64,000 bases of DNA. Origin: Phototrophicus methaneseepsis (GTDB lineage Bacteria; Chloroflexota; Anaerolineae; Aggregatilineales; Phototrophicaceae). The stretch spans positions 806,001 through 870,000 of the forward strand of contig NZ_CP062983.1 of NCBI RefSeq assembly GCF_015500095.1, read 5' to 3'. Below the pieces are notes generated by a model that saw nothing but the letters and a program-made list of their open reading frames with translations, did not search any database and had not been told where the DNA came from. Position 1 is the first letter of the stretch, and each line of letters opens with the position of its first letter. Below, in pieces: positions 27,945-36,987 of the stretch. The position numbers were made by a program, and so were the translations under genes.

Positions 27945-28802
27945 CTAAATCAACACATGCTGACGCGGTGGGATGCCCCCAAAGCCCGCCGCGCTCCATC
28001 CCACGGCGAGACCACGCCCTCTAAGGGATTCATAAAGCGCTCTGGCGGGGTCGGTCGCGCGCCAATTGTAGTCCGCCTGTTCAGCAAAAGGGCTGGCGGC
28101 TGTGCGATGCCCCTGGCTACCGTCGCCATCAACAAAGGTATCGACCACGACGCGCTGCGCGCCACTGGCTGCCAATAGATCGGCAAAATCAGGCGTATAC
28201 GGCATGCATGGCGATACCGTAATCTGCACCTGGCACCCCGCCCTGGCGGCTGCGGTAACGGCCTCCAGCCGCTGGCGAACATGATTGGCACTGGGACCAT
28301 AGGGCAAATCACCCCGATCTGTTTCAAGGGTCATACTCAGCCAGGCATAGGGAATCGCTGCAATCCGGTCAATATCATCTATCACAAGAGGGCTGCGCGT
28401 CTGGATGATGAGCAAATCGAGGTCACGATATTGTGCGAAGACATCCAGGCAGCGGCGCGTCAGACGGTAACGACGCTCCAATGGCTGGTATGGATCTGTG
28501 ACGGAACTCATAAAGATGCGCATCTCGTGGCGATTTTTCGCCTTCGCCAATTCCGCATCCAGCAATTCCGGCGCGTTCTCCTTCAGGATGACAGCATCGC
28601 CCCATTGTTCGCCCGGTTGCTTGTTATACAACCAGTTGGGGAATGCCGAAGCGTAGCAATATTGACCACAGTAAATGCTGCCGAACCCACAGCCAACCGC
28701 CCAGGATAGCGTATGTGTATAAGGATAAGGGCCTTCTGTGAGAAAACCGCCTTTTTGCCGGGTAAGGATTCGTTTTGCCGTGATCATACGGACGTCGGGC
28801 AT
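27945..28802 (-). CDS. Radical SAM protein, SPL/Rv2578c-like
   Basis: 285 residues. The N-terminus TAKRILTRQKGGFL followed by TLSWAVGCGFGSIYCGQYCY and the later QTRSPLVIDDIDRIA, TLETDRG and QITVSPCMPYT match the spore-photolyase-like radical SAM group. The cysteines read C-x6-C-x3-C rather than C-x3-C-x2-C, so which three bind the 4Fe-4S cluster is not obvious. AAGGAG lies seven bases before the ATG. A DNA-repair role is only suggested by family name, and the substrate is unknown. Confidence 0.7.
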   Translation of the reverse strand: MPDVRMITAKRILTRQKGGFLTEGPYPYTHTLSWAVGCGFGSIYCGQYCYASAFPNWLYNKQPGEQWGDAVILKENAPELLDAELAKAKNRHEMRIFMSSVTDPYQPLERRYRLTRRCLDVFAQYRDLDLLIIQTRSPLVIDDIDRIAAIPYAWLSMTLETDRGDLPYGPSANHVRQRLEAVTAAARAGCQVQITVSPCMPYTPDFADLLAASGAQRVVVDTFVDGDGSQGHRTAASPFAEQADYNWRATDPARALYESLRGRGLAVGWSAAGFGGIPPRQHVLI

Positions 28803-28851
28803 AGTCTCTCTCCTTCATCTGGCACATGGGAAACACAACCTGAGGAAAACA

Positions 28852-28875
28852 AAATGCGGCTTCACAGCCGCATTT
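28852..28875 (-). terminator. Intrinsic terminator of the helicase gene
   Basis: A nine-bp perfect stem (AAATGCGGC with GCCGCATTT) around a six-base loop, followed on the minus strand by TGTTTTCC. It lies 70 bases past the helicase stop and 50 bases before the radical SAM start. Confidence 0.75.
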
Positions 28876-28944
28876 CATTGTACACTTGTTCTACCTTCTG
28901 TCATCCCTCAATCAGGCTGACAGAATCGGTATGTAATCTGCTGA

Positions 28945-30294
28945 TTATTCGCTCTGGGGCTGTGAGGCACGATTCCCGGAACGCTGCTCTGAGCGGTTGC
29001 GGCTGCGGCGATTACGGTTACGCCCGTCATTGCCACCGCTATTCTGACGATTGCCACCATTCTGGCTACGGCTGCCACCACTACGGCGGCGGCGATTGTT
29101 GCGATTGCGGCTGTTATTGGCGCTCAGTTGGCGAGCTTCTTCATAAGCGGCCTGTGCAGCTTCTGCATAGGGATGGTCCTCAATGACGGGAACGCTCAGA
29201 CGAATGAGCTTTTCAATATCTTTGAGATACTGCCGTTCAGAGGCATCACAGAATGAATAAGCGATACCTTCAGCACCCGCACGAGCCGTACGACCAATGC
29301 GATGGACGTAGCTCTCGGTTTCGTTGGGCAGGTCGAAGTTAATGACATGGGTCACATCATCGACATCAATCCCACGAGAAGCAATATCTGTCGCAACGAG
29401 GACGCGCGTCTTGCCTGCTTTGAAGTTCGAAAGGGCTTTCTGGCGCGCATTCTGGGTTTTATTGCCATGGATCGCTTCTGCACGGATACGAGATTGGTCC
29501 AGCTTCTGCACGAGGCGGTCGGCACCATGCTTGGTGCGTGTAAAGACCAACGCACGGCTGATGGATTGGTCATCGCGCAGAATGTGAATCAACAGGTCAC
29601 GCTTATCGTTCTTGTTCACGAAGAACACAGACTGATCAATCTTATCGACTGTCGTGGACTGTGGTGTGACCTCAACCATGATCGGATTACGCAGCATCTG
29701 GCTGGCTAAATCCTGGATTTCCTGCGGCATCGTCGCGGAAAACAGCAGTGACTGCCGCTTTTCCGGCAGTTCTTTGATGACGCGGCGCATGTCATTGATA
29801 AAGCCCATATCCAGCATACGATCCGCTTCATCCAGAACAAAGAATTCGACTTCGTTCAGGTTGACATAGCCCTGCTGCATCAGGTCCAACAGGCGGCCCG
29901 GTGTCGCGACGACGACATCAACACCGCGTTCCAGGTCGCGCACCTGGCGGTTCTGGCTGACGCCACCAAAGATCACTGTATGGCGCAAGCGCGTGAATTT
30001 GCCGTAAGTGGCGATGTTATCGCCAATCTGTAAGGAAAGTTCCCGCGTTGGGGAGAGAATCAACGCCCGGATAGGACGCTGCTTGTTTTTGACACGTTTG
30101 TTGTAGAGCAACTGCAAAATCGGCAGCGAGAAAGCCGCCGTCTTACCCGTGCCTGTCTGTGCACTACCAATCAGGTCCTTACCCGCCAGGATATGCGGGA
30201 TTGCCTGGGCCTGGATCGGCGTCGGCTCATCGTAGCCTGCTTCGCGCACAGCACGCAGCAAGGGGTCAATCAAGTTCAAATCTTTGAATTGCAT
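28945..30294 (-). CDS. DEAD-box ATP-dependent RNA helicase
   Basis: 449 residues with all helicase motifs in order: Q motif ([14 protein letters not shown]...PTPIQ), I AQTGTGKT, Ia PTRELS, II DEAD in [55 protein letters not shown]. The last 70 residues are an Arg/Asn/Gly/Ser-rich disordered tail that binds RNA in RhlE/CshA-type enzymes. It unwinds short RNA duplexes in ribosome assembly, RNA decay or cold adaptation. The 312-base upstream region contains several inverted repeats, consistent with a regulated leader. The exact paralog (rhlE, cshA, deaD) cannot be fixed. Confidence 0.93.
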   Translation of the reverse strand: MQFKDLNLIDPLLRAVREAGYDEPTPIQAQAIPHILAGKDLIGSAQTGTGKTAAFSLPILQLLYNKRVKNKQRPIRALILSPTRELSLQIGDNIATYGKFTRLRHTVIFGGVSQNRQVRDLERGVDVVVATPGRLLDLMQQGYVNLNEVEFFVLDEADRMLDMGFINDMRRVIKELPEKRQSLLFSATMPQEIQDLASQMLRNPIMVEVTPQSTTVDKIDQSVFFVNKNDKRDLLIHILRDDQSISRALVFTRTKHGADRLVQKLDQSRIRAEAIHGNKTQNARQKALSNFKAGKTRVLVATDIASRGIDVDDVTHVINFDLPNETESYVHRIGRTARAGAEGIAYSFCDASERQYLKDIEKLIRLSVPVIEDHPYAEAAQAAYEEARQLSANNSRNRNNRRRRSGGSRSQNGGNRQNSGGNDGRNRNRRSRNRSEQRSGNRASQPQSE

Positions 30295-30606
30295 GGTACC
30301 TCATTATGGTATTGTTGAACGGTTGGGGGGTGCGCGTTCACTAATGAGGCCACGCACCATGAGCAAGATCAAGTATTTGAAAGCTCAGTTATTGTCAGGC
30401 TGTGTCAATCAAATGGGGGATCGGACTCAACTTTGTCCCGCAACAGTATAACACACAATAGGCCCGCCAAGATAGCGCTTGTATCGGGCCTTGCATCATA
30501 TACAGATTAGAAAAAGCGCATCTTTCATAGGCAAAGCCCGTTTATGGCTTCATAAACGACTGTCAAAACCCGCTGCATGCGCTTTTTAACGAGCAGATGA
30601 AGCTTT
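30295..30606 (-). promoter_or_regulatory. Structured leader region upstream of the helicase
   Basis: 312 bases without a gene. It contains GGCCCG/CGGGCC (30461-30466 with 30485-30490) and a nested pair: an outer 11-bp stem AAAAAGCGCAT/ATGCGCTTTTT (30511-30521 with 30577-30587) enclosing CGTTTATG-gctt-CATAAACG (30539-30558). The outer pair lies 20 bases past the stop of the GNAT gene at 30607 and has terminal T/A tracts on both strands, so it may terminate that gene. The rest would be a long 5' leader of the helicase. Confidence 0.5.
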
Positions 30607-31194
30607 TCACCGTCTGGATTCACGCGCTAACCATGTCGCCTTTAAGAGGGAGAAAACAGCTGTATCTGCGAACTTCTCCTGGGCAATGTCGTAAAAGTCC
30701 TCGCGGAAGTAACCTTCCTGCACAAAGCTGAGCTTTGCCAACAGGCTCTTTGATGCAATATTCTCCGGGTCTATGCGCGCTTCGACACTATGCAGGTTCA
30801 TGGCATCAAAGGCATAGTCCAGTACAGCGGAGGCGACTTCTGTCACAGCACCTTTGCGCCACCAACTCGGCAAAATCATATAGCCGATTTCCGCCCGGTA
30901 GTGCGCGGTGAGGATGCTGAACAGGGTGCAGGTGCCGATCAAACGGCCCGTCTCCCTGGGAGAAATGATCCATGGGATAGCAATCTGGTCCTCGAATTGA
31001 TTTTTAAAGCGCCGCATGCGCTGTTGAGCCTGTTCGACAGTGGTATAGGGTGGGTCCGGCAAATAACGCGCAACGCGATCATCGCTCAGCAATGTGAAAA
31101 TATCGTCAACATCATCAGGACGTATGGCACGCAGCACAAAGCGCTCTGTCTCCAATACCGGGAACGTCGCAAAGACAGATGAAAGGTCCAGCAT
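30607..31194 (-). CDS. GNAT N-acetyltransferase, RimJ/RimL-like
   Basis: 195 residues. It opens ETERFVLRAIRPDDVDDIFT, then has IGTCTLFSILTAHYRAEIGY, the acetyl-CoA-proximal WWRKGAVTEVASAVLDYAF and a C-terminal NIASKSLLAKLSFVQEGYFR. These are the hallmarks of the Acetyltransf_3 (RimJ/RimL) group, which acetylates N-terminal amines of ribosomal proteins or small molecules. The loop W-R-K-G-A replaces the common GRGYAT, a tolerated variation. It is alone in its transcription unit. Confidence 0.85.
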   Translation of the reverse strand: MLDLSSVFATFPVLETERFVLRAIRPDDVDDIFTLLSDDRVARYLPDPPYTTVEQAQQRMRRFKNQFEDQIAIPWIISPRETGRLIGTCTLFSILTAHYRAEIGYMILPSWWRKGAVTEVASAVLDYAFDAMNLHSVEARIDPENIASKSLLAKLSFVQEGYFREDFYDIAQEKFADTAVFSLLKATWLARESRR

Positions 31195-31368
31195 CGATCA
31201 TCCATTTCGGTGGTATGTAAGCAACATGCAGGGTGCTCAGACCCCATCAAGACTGATTGTGACCTGCTGAGGGATAGAAATCAATTGCAAGCTGGAAAGT
31301 TCACGGCCCGTTGTTTATGGGCCGCGAATGTATTGGACCAGGACGCTGGATGATGACGCGCTGTATAT

Positions 31369-31869
31369 TTAGCTGTTATCCTCGCCCATCAAACGGCGGC
31401 GGCGCGCCTCAATCTGGGCCATGACATCATCCGTAACTTTTTCAGTCTGCTGTTCCAATTCTTCCAGCCGGGATAGATCGGCTTCTGGTAAGCCCGTTTT
31501 GGGGTTTACCTTAGGCTCCACGCGCAAGCGGCGCACATGGAATTCTTCTTCCGCAGCGGCGGCTTCTTCGGCAGGCATTGTTTCTGTATCTGCGACATCG
31601 GTCACAGTCGCCTCAACTGTCCGGACGTTGTCGTCTGCTGTACGCGTCGCGGCGGCATCTTCAGCCGCTTCGCTGCGATTGTTCAACATACGGAAGCCAA
31701 AGTATAGAATCAGGACCAGGATCGCAATCGGTACGAGGCTGGTCAACAGGCTGACCAATTGTGATAAGAGCCATAACGCGATAATCGTCACAGCAATCCC
31801 GATAATAATCTGAGTCGGGGTCAGTTTACGATAGTCAAAGTTGCGGATTCGATTGAGTAGTTCCAGCAT
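31369..31869 (-). CDS. Small membrane protein with cytoplasmic coiled tail
   Basis: 166 residues. Two adjacent hydrophobic segments (about 19-37 and 40-62) form a hairpin, followed by an Ala/Glu/Thr-rich acidic linker and a charged helical C-terminus (LSRLEELEQQTEKVTDDVMA, ending RRRRLMGEDNS). No family recognised. It stands alone. The likely location is the cytoplasmic membrane with the tail inside. Confidence 0.6.
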   Translation of the reverse strand: MLELLNRIRNFDYRKLTPTQIIIGIAVTIIALWLLSQLVSLLTSLVPIAILVLILYFGFRMLNNRSEAAEDAAATRTADDNVRTVEATVTDVADTETMPAEEAAAAEEEFHVRRLRVEPKVNPKTGLPEADLSRLEELEQQTEKVTDDVMAQIEARRRRLMGEDNS

Positions 31870-32049
31870 TGGGTGCCTCTCTCACACTGACGCAATTCCA
31901 TTATACATAGAAAATATACGGATGAAGCAAGGCATCGGTGGCGCGTGGGTTAGCAGCGGATGAAGAAAGTCACGTTGAGCACGCCAGCCCGGGCACACAT
32001 CGGCATGGGCTGGTCGCTTACACTTAGCTTACCTGTACAGGAGACGCGC

Positions 32050-33585
32050 TTACTCGATGTACCCCAGAGCGCGCAGATTATCCATCATTTCTTTGCTAAC
32101 GCCGCCATTATAGGTTGCTTTGGCCTTTTCTTTATCTGCATCCGCGACAAATTGGGTCACACGCTGGCGCAGAGCCTCGGCCACATGGGGTTGCGTATGG
32201 GCCATATCGCTGGTTTCGTCGGGGTCCTGGGCCACATCAAACAGATTCTCGATAGAATCCCCAACCATCGCCAATTTATGATCCTGATGATAGATGCCCC
32301 TGCGGACCTGGGTCAGCTTACGGTTTTCGACAAGTTCTGGCGTGCGATCCTGCAAAATTGTGAGCAGGTTATCTGGCGGGAAGGCTTCTGAGAAAGCGAT
32401 ACCCCCTTCTGGGTCCGGCTTGCCATTGAGCGAGCGCGTCAATGAAAGAGCTTCGATTTCGCTATCCGGGTACAGGCCAGCCATTTCAAGGATCGTATGG
32501 AAAATACGCCTTGTGGATACGTTGGTGCCAATGCGCTTAACCGGGAAGCGCTCTGGATAATGAACGATCAACGGAACGTGCACCAACTCTTGATAAACAA
32601 CGAAGCTGTGCCCGATGTAATCGTGGTCGCCATGCCCATCACCATGATCTGCGGCGATAATGACCACCGTATCTTCAAGGGCACCACTGCGCTTGAGGTA
32701 ATCGAACAAACGGCTCAGGTGTATATCCTGCGAAGTAATTTCAGCATCATAGAAAGTTGCCAGCGTCTGACGCTGCCAATCTTCCAGCGGTGGGTCGGTC
32801 GGGCTAATCCAGGAGACACCATCCGCATTGTGTTCCGTCATAAACCGCCACGCATGTTTGTCATGCCGGATGGTGGGGTCCACATGTTCCAGCACATCCT
32901 GCGGCGGGCGATACGGCATATGCGTCCCCATCAGGTTGAGGAAGCTGAACATCGGCTGCTGATTGGCACCGCTGCGATGCGCCGTCATATAGTCGATCAG
33001 GTCATCAATCGAACGCGCTGTATTGCCTTTATAATTCACCAGCCGGGACCAGATCGGCACCAGCAGCGGGTTCAACGAGGCACGAAACAACAGATCACTA
33101 TGGGCGAACTGGTTTGTCACTTTGCGCGCCGTCTGCCTAAACCACGTCGCAGCCGCTTTACGCGGGCCACTGCGGTGCATATCCATAGGGCGGTTCGGCG
33201 ATGCGCCTGCATAGTTATAAAACTCATGGAAGCCACGCTGTAAACCGGTATCCAGCAAGCCCAACATCGGGTTGTTACAAAAGCCCACGGTATGATAACC
33301 TGCCGCCTGCAGATGCTCTGCCAGGGTAATGTGCTCCTTCGGCAAAGCCTGGAAAGCTTGCTGAAGCTGATGTGCGCCAGGGTATAAGCCCGTAAATAAA
33401 GAGCCATGTGCCGGGACAGTCCACTGTGCAGGCGCAACAGCGCGATCAAAGACAGTGGCCTTCTGGGCAAAATCATCGAGATTTGGCGACGTGTTGCGGG
33501 CATGACCATACAAGGAGAGACGGTCGCGGCGTTGGGTATCTAAAACGATAAAAAGAACGTTCGGCTTGGCAGCAGGCATAAGCAT
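32050..33585 (-). CDS. Sulfatase-fold hydrolase with Thr in place of the formylglycine Cys/Ser
   Basis: 511 residues of the alkaline phosphatase/sulfatase superfamily. Metal-binding motifs are visible: NVLFIVLDTQRRDRLSLYGH at the start (Asp16), IIAADHGDGHGDHDYIGHS (Asp-His) and a later acidic/His region. The nucleophile motif reads WTVPAHGSLFTG with Thr56 where type I sulfatases have C/S-x-P-x-R, so formylglycine cannot form. It may be a phosphodiesterase, phosphotransferase or a Thr-nucleophile hydrolase. There is no signal peptide, so it is cytoplasmic unless exported otherwise. Confidence 0.8.
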   Translation of the reverse strand: MLMPAAKPNVLFIVLDTQRRDRLSLYGHARNTSPNLDDFAQKATVFDRAVAPAQWTVPAHGSLFTGLYPGAHQLQQAFQALPKEHITLAEHLQAAGYHTVGFCNNPMLGLLDTGLQRGFHEFYNYAGASPNRPMDMHRSGPRKAAATWFRQTARKVTNQFAHSDLLFRASLNPLLVPIWSRLVNYKGNTARSIDDLIDYMTAHRSGANQQPMFSFLNLMGTHMPYRPPQDVLEHVDPTIRHDKHAWRFMTEHNADGVSWISPTDPPLEDWQRQTLATFYDAEITSQDIHLSRLFDYLKRSGALEDTVVIIAADHGDGHGDHDYIGHSFVVYQELVHVPLIVHYPERFPVKRIGTNVSTRRIFHTILEMAGLYPDSEIEALSLTRSLNGKPDPEGGIAFSEAFPPDNLLTILQDRTPELVENRKLTQVRRGIYHQDHKLAMVGDSIENLFDVAQDPDETSDMAHTQPHVAEALRQRVTQFVADADKEKAKATYNGGVSKEMMDNLRALGYIE

Positions 33586-33789
33586 CCAGATGTGACAGCG
33601 CGGTAGGGTAAAGGATTGAATTAGCAGTTTAGAATAGCAAGGCGGGCTATTTGCGGCAATAGCCAGAGTGTTAGGCAGATGTAAAACATGGTGAATATCC
33701 GGTGAGGATAATGAGGCCGCAGTCGCCTAACGGCCCTACCGAGGGCTTACCCTATCCGCAATTGAGCTGGGTTGACGTATAGGGAAGCG

Positions 33790-34602
33790 TTAAATACCCC
33801 GGCTGCGGATATCTTCCTTCACGTCAGCGTTATACGCGATGTCTTCGATATAGCAAACAAGCCAGGGTTTACCGTCCTTCTCCCAGGTGACGGAACATGG
33901 CGAAGGCACTTTAATCCCCTTAAAAGAGGCCCAACCTTCCATATCCAGCAGCCAGCGAATCTTTTCCGTATCTTTGGCATCGCGCCAGCGCATGGCTTCC
34001 ATATGGCTGAGCAACCCCGTCGCCGGGTTGAAGTGGAGCGTAAAGCTGTCCTCTTTATCTTCTTCAAAAGGCACAATCATGCGCGCCGTCTGCGCGTCTA
34101 CGGCTTCCCAACGGACACGGGGGTCTGTCAAGAAGACGGATGGCAACCAGACTGATTCCCCCCATACAGCCAGGCTGGCAGCTTGGTTAAGTTTCGGGTC
34201 ATTTTCAGTTGTGCCGACGGGCAGTTCCATACGCCCGATGTTGTCGATATAGCGCTCGTTGACCTTCATAAGCGGGAAGCCAAAAACCGTCGCTTCGATG
34301 TAGTGACGATAGTTATACCCAGCCTCGTGGATGAAGCGAAACCTGCCTGAAAATGGTAAGCCAGCAAGGCGCAGCTTACAACGCCCCGTGATCACAGCGG
34401 TTTCGATCACGGGCACGTCCTCGCCCAACACAATATGGAAATATCGCGCGACGGGAGCAGGTAAATCTGCCGGGAAAGGGACTTTTTTAGTTGGGACCTG
34501 GCCGCCTTCGTAATCTGGGAATGGCCGCGGCCAAACGCGCAACCCAATCCAACCGGCTAAAGTAACAATAATCAGCGCCAGAGCAGCGTAGAGATAACCC
34601 AT
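33790..34602 (-). CDS. DUF6544-like membrane-tethered protein
   Basis: 270 residues with one N-terminal membrane helix (about 2-20), then a soluble domain. LPAPVARYFHIVLGEDVPVI, KVNERYIDNIGRMELPVG, and WGESVWLPSVFLTDPRVRWE correspond to my memory of the DUF6544 family, an uncharacterised beta-rich domain. GAAGGA precedes the ATG by six bases. It is transcribed divergently from the patatin gene across a 255-base gap that must hold both promoters. Confidence 0.65.
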   Translation of the reverse strand: MGYLYAALALIIVTLAGWIGLRVWPRPFPDYEGGQVPTKKVPFPADLPAPVARYFHIVLGEDVPVIETAVITGRCKLRLAGLPFSGRFRFIHEAGYNYRHYIEATVFGFPLMKVNERYIDNIGRMELPVGTTENDPKLNQAASLAVWGESVWLPSVFLTDPRVRWEAVDAQTARMIVPFEEDKEDSFTLHFNPATGLLSHMEAMRWRDAKDTEKIRWLLDMEGWASFKGIKVPSPCSVTWEKDGKPWLVCYIEDIAYNADVKEDIRSRGI

Positions 34603-34857
34603 GTGTATCCTTCTTCCCGTATAGTCCTTTATAGCTTAACAGAGCCACTACCCTCTGGCCTCTGACAAATGTATGGCCCATCAATGATCTTTCTCGCATC
34701 CGGGCACATGATCCTGCCTTTAAGGGCATCTATATAACGATAAAAGGCCAATTGTTGCGGTCCCCCTGCCCCTCGTTTACACTCACCCCATCTGTAATTG
34801 GCATTACTTAGATGCTTCGCCGCGCATCATGACCCGCCTGCATGAGGTACGAAGACC

Positions 34858-35937
34858 ATGCTTGACTTCAACCCGTTGAATAAGTTCACTCTGCTGTCAA
34901 TTGATGGTGGGGGTATGCGCGGACTGCTCGTCCTGCATATGCTGGACTATCTGGAGCAAAAAACAGGCAAGCCGCTGTATGACCTTTTCGATATGGTCGC
35001 CGGGACCAGTACAGGGGCCATCATTGCTGCGGGCATCGCCTTGCGGCTGAGCGCTAAAGACCTCATCGAAATCTATCGCCATCAGATCGCAGATAGCTTC
35101 AACAATGGGCACGGGCTTTTCTTCTGGGCGAATTGGCTCATGAGGGGCACCCGTTACCTCTATGATCTCCAGCCTTTTGTAGATGCCCTACAGACATTTT
35201 CTCAGGGTAAGCGCCTGGGGGACCTGGGCCTGCCCGGAACGGATAACCATCCCTACCGTAAGCCGATTGTCCTGTTCACTACTAAGGACCTGCGTACAGG
35301 TAACACGTATTATCTCGTCAACGAAGGCCCAGGGGCGGAAATGTTCAGTCGTTGGCCTGTGACGGGCGCTGTCGCCGCCAGCAGCGCCGCCCCGGTTTAC
35401 TTCCCGCCTGTAACGGGTAACCTCATTGACGGCGGATCCGGCGTCTTTGGCAATCCATGCCAGGCTGCGGCGGTTGAGCTGGTCTCTTATATTGATGTGC
35501 CGCCGGAAAATGTGCTGCATATCTCTATCGGGACCGGGCACGCCCCCAGCAACCGCGCAGAAGGCGAAGGCGCACACTTCAGCGTACTGAATTGGGTACC
35601 ATATCTCGTTTCCAGCGCGATTGAAGAATCCGCCCTACAGCAGGCGCTGACCACGCGCGCCATCTACCCACAGATGGACTTCAGGCGTTATAACGTGAGC
35701 CTGCTGCCCCACAAGCTCATGAATGAGTTGAACGTCACGTTGGGCAAAACGGACCCGCTCAGCCTGGGCCTGGATACCACCGACCCGGCTAAGCTCGACT
35801 TAATGGGCGCGATTGGGTGGGCTTATGCGGCGGCGCTGGATTGGCAGAAGCCCAATGTCATGCCCTGGGAAACACCCGGCGGGCGCGAAAAGCCTGTGAT
35901 AAAGAATGTCGACTGGAAGGGAAGCATTTTTGTATGA
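34858..35937 (+). CDS. Patatin-like phospholipase
   Basis: 359 residues with a complete Ser-Asp dyad: oxyanion hole DGGGMRG (16-22), nucleophile Ser51 in GTSTG, and Asp191 in DGG. CapV-like bacterial patatins share this length and the motif order, as do stand-alone lipases. No cyclic-nucleotide synthase is adjacent, so a defence role is not supported. It should hydrolyse membrane phospholipid acyl esters. There is no signal peptide. Confidence 0.88.
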   Translation: MLDFNPLNKFTLLSIDGGGMRGLLVLHMLDYLEQKTGKPLYDLFDMVAGTSTGAIIAAGIALRLSAKDLIEIYRHQIADSFNNGHGLFFWANWLMRGTRYLYDLQPFVDALQTFSQGKRLGDLGLPGTDNHPYRKPIVLFTTKDLRTGNTYYLVNEGPGAEMFSRWPVTGAVAASSAAPVYFPPVTGNLIDGGSGVFGNPCQAAAVELVSYIDVPPENVLHISIGTGHAPSNRAEGEGAHFSVLNWVPYLVSSAIEESALQQALTTRAIYPQMDFRRYNVSLLPHKLMNELNVTLGKTDPLSLGLDTTDPAKLDLMGAIGWAYAAALDWQKPNVMPWETPGGREKPVIKNVDWKGSIFV

Positions 35938-35977
35938 GGCCTTTGCATAAAGCCCTTGTGTGAGAGGCTGTGCAAAA

Positions 35978-36004
35978 CAAAAACGGGGCACTGTACAGCG
36001 CCCC
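35978..36004 (-). terminator. Intrinsic terminator of the metallo-hydrolase gene
   Basis: On the minus strand GGGGCGCTGTACAGTGCCCC forms a hairpin with one G-U pair and is followed by GTTTTTG. It lies 38 bases past the stop at 36042. On the plus strand there is no T-tract, so it serves the minus-strand gene. Confidence 0.75.
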
Positions 36005-36041
36005 ATCTCTGTGTAAAAACTGTCGTAAAAACAGGTTGTCA

Positions 36042-36731
36042 CTATTCCACAGTAAATTTATCACCGGGATCAAGAACAATGGGCTGAGCATCTGTTTCGC
36101 GGTTGACGCGCTGGGCCCATTTTCCCGCGTCCTGTACGATCGTCGGGAATGTATTGTAGTGCATGGGGATGACGTACTTGGGGCGCAGCAGCTTAATCGC
36201 CTTGATGCTGTCATCAATGCCCATCGTGAGCATATCCCCAATAGGCAATATGGCGACATCCAGGTTTTCGTCGCCAATCAACGACATATCACCAAATAGG
36301 GATGTATCCCCGGCGAAGTAAATATGTTTACCGTTCGCCATGATGATATAGCCGTTGGGCTGGCCGCCATAGGTGCCATCCTGGAAAGATGAACTATGGA
36401 ACGCGTTCGTCCATTTGGCGTTGAGGAATTCTCCCTGATATGTGCCACCGGCATTCATTTGCGTCATCGTTTCGACGCCCTTATCAGCAAAGTAGTTACC
36501 CATCTCAAAATTACAGACCAGCATCGCACCGGTCCGTGTCGCGATCGACACCACGTCAGCGGTATGATCATTGTGCGCATGAGAGACGAGAATCACTTCC
36601 GGGTTCAATTCGTCAGGATCAGCAGCAGCAAGTGGATTACCTGTCAAAAAAGGGTCAAGTAAGACAGAGTGACCTTCTATATCTAGGCTGAATACGGAGT
36701 GCCCTAACCATTGGATAATCAAAGACATCAA
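36042..36731 (-). CDS. Metal-dependent hydrolase, UPF0173 metallo-beta-lactamase fold
   Basis: 229 residues with the motif set of the family: GHSVFSLDIEGHSVLLDPFL at the N-terminus, the zinc motif SHAHNDHTAD, a later His in FHSSSF, AGDTSLFGDM, LPIGDMLTMG and the final HYNTFP. This is the UlaG/UPF0173 branch, found in most bacteria as a putative phosphodiesterase or lactonase of unknown substrate. It is monocistronic with its own terminator. I am confident of the family and unsure of the substrate. Confidence 0.9.
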   Translation of the reverse strand: MMSLIIQWLGHSVFSLDIEGHSVLLDPFLTGNPLAAADPDELNPEVILVSHAHNDHTADVVSIATRTGAMLVCNFEMGNYFADKGVETMTQMNAGGTYQGEFLNAKWTNAFHSSSFQDGTYGGQPNGYIIMANGKHIYFAGDTSLFGDMSLIGDENLDVAILPIGDMLTMGIDDSIKAIKLLRPKYVIPMHYNTFPTIVQDAGKWAQRVNRETDAQPIVLDPGDKFTVE

Positions 36732-36959
36732 TAAGCTCCTAAACCTTCTGCAAGGGTCGCAGAGTCTATGAAGATGCGAAAAAATTTGCGTTGAGGCTAA
36801 ACTTCTTTTCGATAAATGCTGTCTTTCTCTGGGCTTCCCTAACGCACAGATACGAAAGACAGTAAGGTCATGATGACTTAGCCTGTATATTAATCATGCC
36901 TTGATGAGATTGAGCTTAGCCAAAGACATTACCATTATAAACGAATAAAATTAATCGGT

Positions 36960-36987
36960 TACGTTATGTTTCGGTACGTTATGTTTC
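36960..36987. repeat. 13-bp direct repeat at the end of the GAF kinase gene
   Basis: TACGTTATGTTTC occurs twice with a 15-base period (36960-36972 and 36975-36987). The second copy includes the stop codon of the kinase, so the first copy is a tandem duplication of the gene's last bases. Confidence 0.7.

Noticed and set aside
32050-33585. Ordinary formylglycine sulfatase
   Set aside because: The motif has Thr56 and lacks the following Arg, so the cofactor cannot be made.
34858-36731. Patatin plus metallo-hydrolase as a CBASS-like defence pair
   Set aside because: No cyclase or sensor gene is adjacent. The genes are convergent with separate terminators, so they are not one operon.
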